From assembly GCF_963678635.1 (NCBI RefSeq), contig NC_087071.1, positions 22,659,194 through 22,723,193 of the forward strand: a stretch of 64,000 bases of DNA. Direction: 5' to 3'. Position 1 is the stretch's first letter. The number at the start of each line of letters is the position of its first letter. The notes under the pieces are model-generated. The model worked only from the letters and a program-made list of their open reading frames with translations. It ran no database searches and had not been told where the DNA came from. Origin of the DNA: Symsagittifera roscoffensis (Eukaryota > Xenacoelomorpha > Acoela > Convolutidae). Below are positions 41,759-53,493 of the stretch, piece after piece. Both the position numbers and the translations under genes were made by a program.

Positions 41759-44741
41759 TCTGCCTTCTCTGTAAATCCAAAAATCTGCAACCCGTCAAGT
41801 AGGTCTTCATGAGCCCGAAATTTTTGTTGAGCTTATCTGGTTGTTACACATTATCTTCCTTCTTGACACCAAATCTTTGCTAATGTTCTGTCTCCCGTTC
41901 AAATGGCTCAAGGTCAATTGTCACTGGTTCCTTCTGAGGTAGTGAGCTCCTTTAGCGCTTCGACACCGAGATTAATTCTAGATCATCAGCAATGTTACCC
42001 GGTACTGTTTTGCTCAAGGTAATTTATTGATCATCTTCAGGATCCTGATGTAAATCACTATCCAAGTCTCTGGCCCTAAATTTCACAGATAATGTGTCAA
42101 CAACAAACTCTGAGTATTTTGAGCTTGGGAATGAACTCCTGTTTGCATAGGTTTCAGCTTGCGATCTATTTGAGGGATTCTCGCTCGGTGAACCTCAGTG
42201 GAGCACGTATCCGCTTCGGAACCTGATGCGTCCAATTAACACAACCACTTTGAATCCCCAGACGAAACCTTGTCGGCCGGTTCTTGTCTGTTTGTTTGCG
42301 TATCCCTCTCATTTTCCGACTCTTTAGATGCCACATCATGAAACAGTTGATTGCACGTCGCAAAAGTGACTGTTTTTAAAATCTTATGTTCTCTTGTCTT
42401 ATATAAAAACCCTGATCAAATTACTCTGGGGTATTTAAGAGACCGTTCTGGTTATCTATCTTTTTCCTCATTTTCCACAAATTTACCCAGCACCCGCAGC
42501 CCCTTCTTTCAGAGTTCTACTGTTTTATTCAAAACTGACACACTTTTTATATTCATGCGAGTAAGCTCCTGTTGGACCAACTTGAACGTAGTAGCAAACC
42601 CAAAAAAATCGGGTCGTTTTTGGACAGAATTTTAAATTCAGCTACTTTTCCAATGGCAGTTGGTGTTACTCCGTTATGAAGTGACTCGATTTATCCAATC
42701 ATCTCGTCTTGGGTGGTGCTTCAAAAGAAGTCTTAAATGAGAAATCCTCTTTTATCTCTGCCTTGTTTTCCTGTGTTTTCTCTATTCGCTCATGAAACTT
42801 TGTCTTTTTGCTGCGGCTGTCAGCGTTCTGCTGCTTTCCACGCATCCACGGTTAAATTCTCGTTTGAAAACTGTCTAATCAAGCAATCCGGCGACCGATA
42901 TTTTGATGGTCCTATTAGTACGTCTTCAGCCAGAATAAGACTCCTGTTTCATACAGCTCTTTAAGGATCTTCAACCAGGATAAGGCAGCATAATAGCACT
43001 TGACTAAAGACTGAACCGAGGTTCAAAGTCGTGAAAAAAATGGCATCTGCAGGTTTTGATAGGCTAAAATCTATGCGTGGAGGATACGCAATCTTCACAG
43101 TCACAGCATTGATTTATCGAAAGATGCAACAAAATCTCAATCGCCCTCTTGTCATCTTGGCCATGAAAACCCCACAAGCCCAATGCGACTTATAGGGCTC
43201 CATCAAGTCGTACTCGAGTCAACTCTATGCTTCAGATTTCAGGAATGTCACTCACCTAGCTCAGTCACAGTGGGGAACAACACCTTCTTTCAACTAACTT
43301 TTTTTTCACACTCGAAAAAGTTACAGCGGCCTATATGTTGCATTGGGCTTGTAAGATTTCTACACGCACTGGAATTTTTGTGTTTCGAAAAAACCTCTGC
43401 GTTCTAATTTCAAGCCTTTATTAGCATTTCGAACTTCTAAAAGCCTACCTTTCCCCTCAAAAGCTCTGTTTCTGAAAAAAAAAACAATTTCATCAGAAAT
43501 TAATTCATATGGGGGCGCTTCAGGAAAATTGAACAGCTTAACAGTCTATCATTTTGCTCAGAGTTCCTCAAAAATGTTTTATTGAGATTTCGGTTCAGTA
43601 AACATCTTCAAAATTGGGTCTCTGTTGGCATGATTTGGACAGTCCTTCACATAATCTTTTGTCGGGTATGACGTCTTTTCATAATCTGTCCACACCGCCA
43701 AATCGTAGCCAAGTTTTCTTCCACTTTGGATTGAAACCAGTGTCTCCAGATTCTTCAATATAGAAGTCATAGACAGTTCAATCGTGTAACGAAGAAATTC
43801 CGGCCTAAGACTACCGCAATTTGACCAGGAGGGTTGGTGCCAAGCCGACTTGTTTCTTATCATTTAATGCAATTAGGTTTAATATCCTAAGAGTAGCTAT
43901 GACAGCCTCTCTTGATTTCAGTTTAACCTTCCTATCCAAACAAGTTAGTAATTTGGGTCAAGTTTTTTATCATCTTAAAACTTTATCAGCCGATATTGGG
44001 ACAAAATTTTAAATTTTTCAAAAAATTGTACCTGAGATGAGAAAAACCGTTTTTGAAACATTTGAAACTCAGTCTCATTTTGAGCGCGTAAAACAATTTA
44101 GTAGTGTTTGTTATATGCAAATTGATCATTTAGACTAGACACACTTGATTTTAAATTTTAAAAAAATCTGTTTTTAAGCCTTTCATTTAGCGCTTTCGTG
44201 CAAAAAAAGTTTCTGAAAACTATTTGTGCACAAAACCAAAAAAAAATACGCCTAATTTAGGAATATTTGTAGGATACAAAAAAATTCCGTTGCGCTCATT
44301 CGGGTTCTAATACAGTGAATTTTTTTTCTAATCGAAAAAAGATTCGTCATTGTCGATTAATTGTAATTCAATTTCTTTTCTATGATTATTTTGCTTTGTA
44401 TTTTCACTATTAAGTGGTTAAAACACCACAAAAAAGCTAAACTTTGAAAGAGTTTCATTTAATGATCGCAAGAATGAGTGCTCTTGTTAATGCGTTAGAT
44501 CTTTACCCAAATCAACGGCCTTTAGTTTGATTCAGAGGCAGTGGATGCTGTCTTTATCGAAAAAGTACCAATGGCGCATACAATTTTGATCAATTTTTTG
44601 AGATTTGCATAAGTTATTGCTAATTCATTAGGTGGTACGCTGATAAGACCTTTAGCATGCAGCACTTACTGACTAACCAGTGCACAGAATTCATCTGAAA
44701 GAAAATTGATCATTCCTCTTTTTGTGACATCCTTCATGAAT
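41759..44741. repeat. Tandem unit 2 (about 2.98 kb, RT block deleted)
   Basis: It matches units 1 and 3 closely but jumps at about 42985 from the AACCAGGATAAGGC block straight to CATAATAGCACTTG. This removes about 670 bp that hold the RT remnant in the other two copies. Confidence 0.8.
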
Positions 44742-47585
44742 TCTGCCTTCTCTGTAAATCCAAAAATCTGCAACCCGTCAAGTAGGTCTTCATGAGCCCG
44801 AAATTTTTGTTGAGCTTATCTGGTTGTTACACATCATCTTCCTTCTTGACACCAAATCTTTGCTGATGTTCTGTCTCCCGTTCAAATGGCTCAAGGTCAA
44901 TTGTCACTGGTTCCTTCTGAGGTAGTGAGCTCCTTTAGCGCTTCGACACCGAGATTAATTCTAGATCATCAGCAACGTTACTCGGTACTGTTTTGCTCAA
45001 GGTAATTTATTGATCACCTTCAGGATCCTGATGTAATTCACTATCCACGTCTCTGGCCCTAAATTTCACAAATAATGTGTGAACAACAAACTCTGAGTAT
45101 TTTGAGCTTGCGAATGAACTCCTGTCTGCATAGGTTTCAGCTTGCGATCTATTTGAGGGATTCTCCCTCGGTGAACCTCAGTGGAGCACGTATCCACTTC
45201 GGAACCTGATTCGTCCAATTAACACACCCACTTTGAATCCCCAGACGAAACCTTGTCGGCCGGTTCTTGTCTGTTTGTTTGCGTATCCCTCTCATTTTCC
45301 GACTCTTTAGATGCCACATCATGAAACAGTTGGTTGCACGTCGCAAAAGTGACTGTTTTTAAAATCTTATGTTCTCTTGTCTGACATAAAACCCTAATCA
45401 ATTTACTCTGGGGTATTTAAGAGACCGTTCTGGTTATCTATAGTTTTCCTCATTTTCCACAAATTTGCCCAGCACTCGCAGCCCCTTCTTTGAGAGTTCT
45501 ACTGTTTTATTCAAAAGTGACACGCTTTTTATATTCATGCGAGTAAGCTCCTGTTGGACCAACTTGAACGTAGTCGGGTCGTTTTTGTACAGAGTTTTAA
45601 ATTCAGCTACTTTTCTAATGGCAGTTGGTGTTACTCCGGTATGAAGTGACTCGATTTATCCAATCCACTCGTTTTGGGTGGTGCTTCAAAAGAAGTCTTA
45701 AATGAGAAATCCGCTTTTATCTCTGCCTTGTTTACCTGTGTTTTCTCTATTCGTTTATGAAACTTTGTCTTTTTGCTGCTGCTGTCAGCGTTCTGCTGCT
45801 TTCCACGCATCCACGGTTAAATTCTCATTTGAAAACTGTCTAATCAAACAATCCGGCGACCGATATTTTGATGGTCCAATTAGTACGTCTTCAGCCAGAA
45901 TAAGACTCCTGTTTCATACAGCTTTTTAAGGATCTTCAACCAGGATAAGGATCTTTAACTAGAAAACTTCATATCTTTGTCGTTCAGCACCTTGCTTCCT
46001 TATGCAATCGGACTGAAAACAGTTCTTCCCATCCGTTTTTGTTCATGATAGCGATGTATTAGTGTCGAGGACATATGTGTCTTTTCATTTTTCTCTATTT
46101 ATGTTTTTGAGAAAGCTGAGCTTTATTGCTCTATTCGAATTTTTTCCCTTTGTTGTGCATCAATTGCTGCATTAAACAGATCTTGTCTGCAAATTTTTCA
46201 CAAATACCCTTTAGTAACTTGCGAATTCTATGAAGCTGATTTAACTGTATATCCTCCATGTGAGCTTTCCATTTAAGCAACGTTTTTATGGCATTTGGAT
46301 CTCTTCATAGACAATGCCTGTCCACCGCCATGTCCATATAGTTTTTGTGTCTTTGAGAATCTCACATTTTGAAGGCTTGGATTTGAATTCTGCTCTTTTC
46401 ATGCAGTTAAAGAGTGCATCGGGTTTGTCAATGTGCTTTCCTAAAGCGAGCTTCACGATCACCACGTAGTCCACCTAAAATATTAAGTTTCCAGTGTTTC
46501 TTTTTCACGCTCGTCAACTGTTGAGCCATAAATCGGTGATAAGTCATTGCGCAATTCGATGGGCTTCCTCTTCCATTAGTAAAAGACTAACCCACTGGCG
46601 AAACATGTCTTATCGCAATACTGCCTCCATAATAGCACTTGGCTAAAGACTGAACCGAGGTTCAAAGTCGTGAACAAATTGGCATCTCCAGGTTTTGATA
46701 GGCTAAAATCTATGCGTGGATGATAGGCAATCTTCACAGTCACAACGTTGATTTATCGATAGATGCAACAAAATCTCAATTGCCCTCTTGTCATCTTGGC
46801 CATGAAAACCCCACAAGCCCAATGCGACTTATAGGGCTCCACCAAGTCGTACTCGAGTCAACTCTATGCTTCAGATTTCAGGAATGTCATTCGCCTAGCT
46901 CAGTCACATTGGGGAACAACCCCTTGTTTCAACTAACTTATATTTCAAGCTCGAAATGGTTACAGCGCCCTATTTGTTGCATTGGACTTGTAAAATTTCT
47001 ACACGCATTGGAATTTTCGTGTTTCGAAAAAACCTCTGCGTTCCAATTTCAAGCCTCTATTAGCATTTCAAATTTCTAAAAGCCTAGCTTTCCCCTCAAA
47101 ATCTCTGTTTCTGAAAAAACAGTTTTATCAGAAATAATTCATATGGGGGCACTTCAGGAAAATTGAACAGCTTAACAGTTTATCATTTTGCTCAGGCTTT
47201 CTCAATAATGTTTCATTGAGATTTCAGTTCAGTAAACATCTTCAAAATTGGGTCTCTGTTGGCATGATTTGGACAGTCCTTCAGATAATCTTTTGTCGGG
47301 TATGACGTTTTTTCAAAATCTGTCCTCACCGCCAAAGCGTAGCCAAGTTTTCTTCCACTTTGGATTGAAACCAGTTTCTCCAGATTCTTCAATATAGAAT
47401 TCACATACAGTTCAATCGTGTAACGAAGAAACTCCGCCCTAAGATTACCGCACTTTGACCAGGAGGGTTGGTGCCAAGCATACTTGTTTCTTATCACTTA
47501 ATGCAATTAGGTTTAATATCCTAAGAGTAGCTATGACAGCCTCTCTTGGTTTCAGTTTAACCTTCCAATCCAAACGAGTTAGTAA
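44742..47585. repeat. Tandem unit 3 (about 2.84 kb, tail missing)
   Basis: Third copy. It keeps the RT-containing block but ends near AACGAGTTAGTAATTTG (47585), where units 1 and 2 continue for about 800 bp. The sequence then runs into unrelated DNA. Confidence 0.8.
46190..46650 (-). pseudogene. Second copy of the gypsy RT remnant
   Basis: The frame around 46474-46286 repeats the VDYVxIVKL-like and KPSKCEILKD motifs of 39775-40212 with scattered changes. It is broken by frame changes on both sides. Confidence 0.65.
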
Positions 47586-48100
47586 TTTGCTTCCTTCTAT
47601 TATTATTCTAATTATGGATCGTATAGAACACATCCTGGCAGGGATCCTGATTCGAATGAGTTCACTACTCAATTCAATGATAAGTAGACTTGAGTAGTGT
47701 AGTAGTGGAATGTGTGTGCTAACTCACTCACATAGAGTTCGATTCGTGTAACGGAAAAGCTCTGGCCTAAAACAACCGCACTTTGACTAGGAGGGTTGGT
47801 AACCAACATACTTGTGGTGTACTATCACTTAACGCATTGACATTTTTCATCCTAAAAGTCGCCTGTTTTGGTCTCAATCTCACTTATTTATCCAATAAGT
47901 TGGAATATTGTTTTTTTTTCTATTGTTACAGTGTTTTTGGGTTGTATAATACTTCCATTATGGTTGCTGATTCGTACGAGTCCACTACCCAAGTGGATAG
48001 TTACGTCAATTTTCTCCCTTGCATCTTACTCAATAAAAATAATAATAATAATAATAAAAACAAAGGATTTAGGAATATAATCCAAGGGTTCGCATAAAAC
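47586..48100. repeat. Diverged end copy and AAT microsatellite
   Basis: 47745-47900 is a diverged duplicate of 47420-47580 (shared TCGTGTAACG, CGCACTTTGAC-AGGAGGGTTGGT). At about 48036-48060 lies an (AAT)n run, which could be the tail of a retroposed sequence on either strand. Confidence 0.5.
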
Positions 48101-48271
48101 CCAGTCATTGCATTGTTCAAAGTTTAGTTTTCAGTTTTAAGTGTAAGTTTCTTCAGGTCTCTACAGTTGTTGCATTCGCATAAAATGCGCTAAGTGCATG
48201 TGTCTGATTCGTTGTAGCGAGTTTTGAAAAACTTTGTGTACATTCCTATAAGTCTGTTTTTGCATTCTGGG

Positions 48272-49564
48272 TCAAACAAACGTCACATTTGAAGTATTCG
48301 TTGTACAGATTACCAAGATGACATGCCCGAAACTAGAATCCGACTCGCACTTCTTCAGACGCATTTGTTTGCAGACGAAATTTCGTGTCATTTGAGCTCT
48401 TCGGTTTCCAACGTCAGTGATGCTTACATGGCTTCTCCAGTCGATGTCAAGTTTTCCAGCTAGTATTTTTGCAAACAGCAGTCCAACATGAAGCTCTTGG
48501 TATAGAGACAAAGGAAGGATGTTAAGTTTCACGAGTTTGTCTTTAGAGGAGATATGGCTATTGCTTGTCATGAAAATCCACGAGATCGCTTTCCGCTGCA
48601 CACTTTCTATGATTACTAAGTCACCTTTTGATGGTTTCCAGATAGCTGAACCGTAGCACAGAATTGGCACAACGTAACAGATATATGCGTTTTTTTTTCT
48701 GGTCGCGAAATTCGCCCTTGAGAGATTCCTTTTGAGTACGAAGAGAGCGTTTAAGGCTTTTTCAGCCCTCTTTTTTGCGTGTTGCATCCAAAAGAGCGTG
48801 TCGGTTATCAGGATGCCCAGATCTTTCATTACTTCAGTGGTTTCGAAGCTGTAACTGGGGAGTGCAATCGTAGCTGATCCTTTGATACATAGGACTTTAC
48901 TTTTCGTCAGGTTCATTGACATGCAGTTTTCCTCGCACCACCTCCAAAGTCTCCTAACATCTATGTTGAGAGTTAAAGGGTTGTCTCCAACAATTTTGTA
49001 GTCGTCTGCATAACCAAATGTTGCGGACATGACACAGGACGGTAGATCTTTTATGAAGACTAGGAAGAGAAGCGGCCCCAGTATAGAGCCCTGGGGAACG
49101 CCGCTGAAGACTTCCAGCTCTCCGTAAATTGTGTCATTCAGCCTCACTGTTTGCTTCCGGTTCGAGAGGTAGCTGTGTATCAGAGATAAACAATTTCCTC
49201 CAATTCCAGAAGTCGATAATTTCTCCATGAGTATTCCGTGCGAGACTTTGTCAAAAACCTTTTGAAAGTCCAAGTAGAAGGTATTCAGGTAGTTGCAGTT
49301 TGGCGAATCTAGGCAGCTAAATATCTCGTGTAGATACTCTATTAGGTTTGTTATCGTCGATCGTTTAGATCTAAAACTGTGTTGGTCTGGTGTTGGGTAG
49401 ACAAATGGGGCCAGTTTATCAAATATTAGTTTCTCAAGCAGTTTTGACACTGCTGAGAGCAGGCTGATCGGCCTGTAATTTGATACGTCTTGTTTATCCC
49501 CGTCTTTGAAAATTGGTGCGATTTCGCTGACTTCCATTTTGTTGGAAATATCGCTTTTTTGCAA
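48272..49564 (-). pseudogene. LINE reverse transcriptase, main part
   Basis: A 430-codon frame with non-LTR RT motifs in order: NYRPISLLS (residues 29-37), YLDFQKVFDKV (97-107), SGVPQGSILGPLLF (154-167) and the catalytic YADD (185-188), then thumb and C-terminal region. The catalytic residues are intact. The N-terminal part of the protein is in another frame (next entry), joined through an overlap at 49494-49564, so a one-base indel has split ORF2. Confidence 0.85.
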
Positions 49565-50345
49565 TCAAGTTGAACAGTAAGTGAAGTGATTTTGATATTG
49601 ACTTTGAGAGGCTTTTCAGAAGACTATTACCTATCATGTCTGGTCCATTTGCCTTATTTACGTGCAGCTCGTTCAGGGCATCTTCTATTTCATTGATAGT
49701 GAAATTGATACTGTTCAGAAGAACGTTATCTTGTCGTTCTGCTTTCCCAACGTTGGCGTTTCGGGTGAAAACTGATTGAAAATATATGTTAAGCAATTCA
49801 GCTTTTTGAGCGTCTGTATTGGCTATTTTTTTATCTAGGAAGATCTCTGAAGGGATCATGCGAGACTTGGTGATCGATTTCAGATATCGTTGTATTTCGC
49901 TAAATTTCCTATTCTCAAAAAGCCTTTTTTCGTGGAGATGCTGGTCGTTTTGAAGGGACAGTGTTAGTTCTGTTTGCAGATTTTCAATTTTGCCTTCGTT
50001 CGATGGGGTAGGTTTTCGCTGATTTTTAAGTTGGAGTGTATTTAATTTCTTGATAAGGTTGGAGGAATCGCTTCCCACCCAAGGAGCTAGTTCAGACTTG
50101 TGTTTTGTAGTGATAGGTAGCAGGTCCTGTAAAATTTCGTATAACCACTCGTACCAATGATCGAGCATCAGTTCAACGTTGCTCAAGCAAAATGGTTGGA
50201 AGGGGTGTTGACGAATGAATTCATTCACTTCTTCCCAGTTTGCTTTCTTGTACGCGAAAATGCCAAAATCTAGTTTTTGTTTGATGGCTGGTGTCTTTTT
50301 ATGAACAGGTCGGTAGTCAAATGAGACTTTGGCATGGAGTGGCAA
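49494..50345 (-). pseudogene. LINE ORF2 middle part (endonuclease end to RT start)
   Basis: It begins inside the end of the endonuclease domain: an SDH motif lies just upstream in the same frame, and the apparent start is a TTG rather than a true initiation codon. It covers the linker to the RT with an NGPDMIGN motif near its end. It continues in frame upstream to about 50460, where a frame change separates it from the endonuclease N-terminal part. Confidence 0.7.
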
Positions 50346-50500
50346 ATGGTCGGAACTGATTAGACTACTCAGACGGTTGTCAAGTTTTACGCTGGTGATA
50401 AATTGCGGTTTGTTACTAAGGAGAATGTCTAGTGATTTTCCATCAGGGGTTTTTATTAGTGTTTGAAGTTTGACTCACAGAGTTTGTAAGGGATTGACTG

Positions 50501-51001
50501 CTAAACTAGAGAAGTTGAAGTCATTGACGGCCAGTGTGTACAGTTAAAATTTATATCTCCAACTATATACGAACAAATTGCACTTTGTTCAAATTGCTTA
50601 CGCCTCAGGAACTTTAGGAGTTTGATTAGATCTGAGATTCCCCATGTGTAGGTACTGTTTGCAGGAGCGCTGTAGATGCAGCATATTAAAATCGGCTTGT
50701 TCAGTGATATGCGGATGATAACACAATCTTGAAACGCGGAATTGATTTGGCTACTTGGAATGTTACGGTTTACTGCTATGAGTACGCCACCATGTTTTGT
50801 CAAGCCTTTGTCACTCGGTCTGTCATTTCGGTGGATAACGTAGTTTGTGAGAAAAAGTGCAGCGTCGCCGATGCTTTCTTTCAACCAGGTTTCAGTTAGG
50901 CAGATGACTTGATAAGCGTTTTTTACTTGGACAGCATTAGAGAATTTTGTCCGCCGTTGATAATCAAGATTACTTCTGACATTGTAAATTAGGATATTCA
51001 T
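50501..51001 (-). pseudogene. LINE endonuclease, N-terminal part
   Basis: The frame starts MNILIYNVRS, matching the N-terminal asparagine motif of APE-type endonucleases. It has TETWL (catalytic Glu) near residue 37 and GDIN near 148 (usually GDFN). It ends in an in-frame TAG, and the remaining endonuclease sequence continues in another frame, so the domain is split. Confidence 0.75.
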
Positions 51002-51111
51002 CGTCGCTTCTAGTCAATTGGGTGCTTCGGGATCTGGAAGTTTCTCTTTTATCCACTTTCCACCTTTTCGAATGTACAGAGTTGCATCGTGTTCTCTTAT
51101 GTCCTTTCTGT

Positions 51112-51900
51112 CTACAGATTTGTCCTGATATGTTGCCTTCTTCTGACGAGGGCAAGGTTTTCTTGATCAGCTTCTTCCTTCGTCAGTTGTCGGCTGAGGA
51201 AAATTGGTTGAGGGGAGTTTTTCAGTTTCCTCGCAGATAGCAATATCATTCGTCGTTGGTATGCATTGGGCACGTTTAATAGGATTGTTCTTATCTTGTT
51301 CTCGTCATATCGACCCAAGCGTTTGACATCGCCAATTGAGGCATTGACACCCATCTGGGTCAATACTTTTTGAAATTCGGCGAGATCGTGATCTTGGCGC
51401 AATCTTGCTTCCTTCTCCGTTGATTCAAGGATTCCTCGTATGCGAATGCCATCGAGTTGCTCGGCGGGTTTCGGTGGCGGATTTTGGCCACTGGCAATTG
51501 AGCTAGGTTGGGTTGGATAGTCTGAATCAGGTTGTTTTGTGCTTAGCAGCGTTTTGATTTCGGTCACTGTTTTTTTGAGGTCAGTAATTTCGTTTTCCAG
51601 GGTTTTCATTTGAGTATCTCGAAATTCTTTTGAGGTTGTAGTTTCATGGGCAGCTTGGGTCAAAATATTTTGACGTTTTTCTTCAACGCATTTGTTACAT
51701 ATCAATAGAGCATTTTTTCCTAAGGATGGTACTCCATTGACAGCGGCTTCACTTAGACCAGTGTAGTCTTCATTCAGGTGCATTCGACAGTCCCAGCAAA
51801 AGCAGTCGAAAGAGCTTTCATTTTTAAGGATTTTCTCGCACCACGTACTACAAGAATCAGAGACTGACTTGACCCGATTTCGGGTGTTATGTTTAGACAT
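51112..51900 (-). CDS. LINE ORF1 protein (262 aa)
   Basis: The N-terminal 75 residues hold a row of cysteines (C17, C21, C33, C35, C38 and a later C-x2-C) resembling the PHD-like zinc module of CR1/Jockey-type ORF1 proteins. A coiled-coil-like segment (about 85-125) and an RNA-recognition-like region with IRIRGI near residue 150 and R-T-I-L-L near 205 follow. In related LINEs this protein coats the element RNA. The frame is intact although ORF2 is broken. Confidence 0.7.
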   Translation of the reverse strand: MSKHNTRNRVKSVSDSCSTWCEKILKNESSFDCFCWDCRMHLNEDYTGLSEAAVNGVPSLGKNALLICNKCVEEKRQNILTQAAHETTTSKEFRDTQMKTLENEITDLKKTVTEIKTLLSTKQPDSDYPTQPSSIASGQNPPPKPAEQLDGIRIRGILESTEKEARLRQDHDLAEFQKVLTQMGVNASIGDVKRLGRYDENKIRTILLNVPNAYQRRMILLSARKLKNSPQPIFLSRQLTKEEADQENLALVRRRQHIRTNL

Positions 51901-52006
51901 CTTAAAATCTTAAAAGGGGCTCAGAGCCAGAGACTCGATGAGCACGCCTGTTGAGATTTTAAGGTTTAGGACTCAGATTTGCGTACCTGTTTAGAATTTT
52001 CGCCGT

Positions 52007-52468
52007 TTAGCTTCGCGCTTCTGGACAGCCGTAAAACTGCTCGGTGCCACGTGTTTTGAAGATTCTATTGAAGTCGGGAAAATAGTGCAGCACAGTAGCT
52101 AGAGTCTTCAACTCTATGTCAGCAGCCTGGTGCAGTTTTCGGTATTCGGCAATTAACGATTCGTCAATTCTTTCGGAAGCACTGATAATATGCTTGGTCA
52201 CGTCGATGACGTAACAGTCTAATGCATTTAGAAGATCGTCGAATATGTAGGAACCTTTGCGTTGACAGGTAACGACGCAAAAGAGGTTTGGAATAGCCTT
52301 AAGGGTCGCAATCAGTTCCTCGATTGTTTGGGGTATGTTGCCTTTTTTCGGGTGCGATGTTATTGTGTTTTTTAATGAATCTTGCCAGAGAACAATTTTG
52401 CAGTTCCTGAGAGGGGGAAGATACTGATGTAAGATAATCGAGGCAGTAATTTGACGTGCTAGGGTCAA
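52007..52468 (-). CDS. 153-aa ORF of unknown function upstream of LINE ORF1
   Basis: An intact frame just upstream of ORF1 (107 nt apart, same strand). It reads as a compact alpha/beta protein: a hydrophobic strand ending in VLWQDS, a strand FCVVTC, a helix with EYRKLHQ and an ELKTLATVL helix. The strand-helix layout might be an SGNH-like or similar hydrolase-type fold, but no catalytic triad can be assigned. It may be an extra ORF of the LINE or a host gene piece trapped at its 5' end. Confidence 0.45.
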   Translation of the reverse strand: MTLARQITASIILHQYLPPLRNCKIVLWQDSLKNTITSHPKKGNIPQTIEELIATLKAIPNLFCVVTCQRKGSYIFDDLLNALDCYVIDVTKHIISASERIDESLIAEYRKLHQAADIELKTLATVLHYFPDFNRIFKTRGTEQFYGCPEARS

Positions 52469-53493
52469 GATTCAGTGCAGGGAAAAGTGAACAGGATCAG
52501 CAAGCTTATCTTGTTCCGATTGTTCAAGTTTATTGATGGAATGGTAAAGAGAACTTGCACCTACTAGTTTGATCATAAGGTATAGAGACTAAGAAAAATA
52601 AATAAATAAAACTGGAATGAACTCAGCTGATTGGGAGTTGGGATGGTGAACACAGCAAGCCGGGAGCCGTCCAGAGTGTAGTTCTACCCAGTGTCCAGTG
52701 ATAAGTAATCCAGAAAATATCGTCGTGATCAAACTTTTCTACAATTCAACATTGACTATTGGGGCCATCACGGCTGCCCCTTGTATTCACATTTTAAATG
52801 AAACTTTTTAAAAAAATTGCTAATAATAAACTATTTGAATAAATGTTTAATCGTGATGCCGCGGCTGATTCTTTGAAGTTCGAATCTTCTTGATACAGGT
52901 GGCTCTGTCCTACTTGGTCACTGTCTCTGGTGACATAGGTCTGAGTGTAATTGTTGATCCAAAGCGCATTGAGACTTACATGATATATTCCATAGACCTC
53001 CATAAAACAGAAATTGAGTCTCCTGGTCCAGGTACCACCTGTGACCAACGGAGACCACACAGCCCTCGACTCGGTTCGTTCGTGGTAGATAATCGACATG
53101 GTGCGTCAACTGATTCACGTGTATCAGCTGGTTCATTTGGATTCTGTATCACCTGAAGCCCAGACATTGAGTTTATGGACTGTATTTTGCTGTCTTGAGA
53201 CACCATTCCAACGGTTTGACCACAGATAGCGTTCAGCTTTGTGCTAAAACTGCTTGGTGGCTTTCGTCTCATCTACCAGAGACGCTTCAAATACCTTGGG
53301 TTGGTCCTACACCTCCTCGTTATCCAACTCCAGCTCTTGACCTCCTGCTCCATCTCATTTGTTGCCAATGTTGTTGTACTCTACCCAGTGCATACCCAAT
53401 TGCAATTTTGCAATCAATCCTGAACTATTGTGGTTCAGCCTCAGCCTTTTATTTTTCTACTGCCTGCTTTTTCTATGTCGTCAGCTTTTGAGG
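52469..53493. other. No gene recognised
   Basis: GC is higher than elsewhere and several short frames overlap on both strands (52794-53272), but none shows a domain or clear exon borders. It may hold fossil element sequence. Confidence 0.4.

Larger units (their letters stand above)
48101..52468 (-). mobile_element. Broken Jockey/CR1-like LINE
   Basis: Order on the minus strand: a 153-codon ORF, ORF1 (262 codons), an APE-type endonuclease, reverse transcriptase and a 3' tail ending near the AT-rich (ATT)n run at 48036-48060. The endonuclease frame is cut by a stop and a shift near 50460-50510, and the RT by a shift near 49500-49560, so the copy cannot make a full ORF2 protein. The exact element ends and target duplication were not found. 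The family assignment rests on the RT motifs. Confidence 0.8.

Noticed and set aside
38762..46000. Plus-strand ORFs of 72-136 codons repeated in the tandem units
   Set aside because: They repeat only because the DNA is repeated; no domain is seen, and the minus strand carries decayed pol, so these are probably antisense frames.
48036..48060. (AAT)n run as a CRISPR-like or satellite array
   Set aside because: It is a simple microsatellite of about 25 bp, most likely a retroposon tail.
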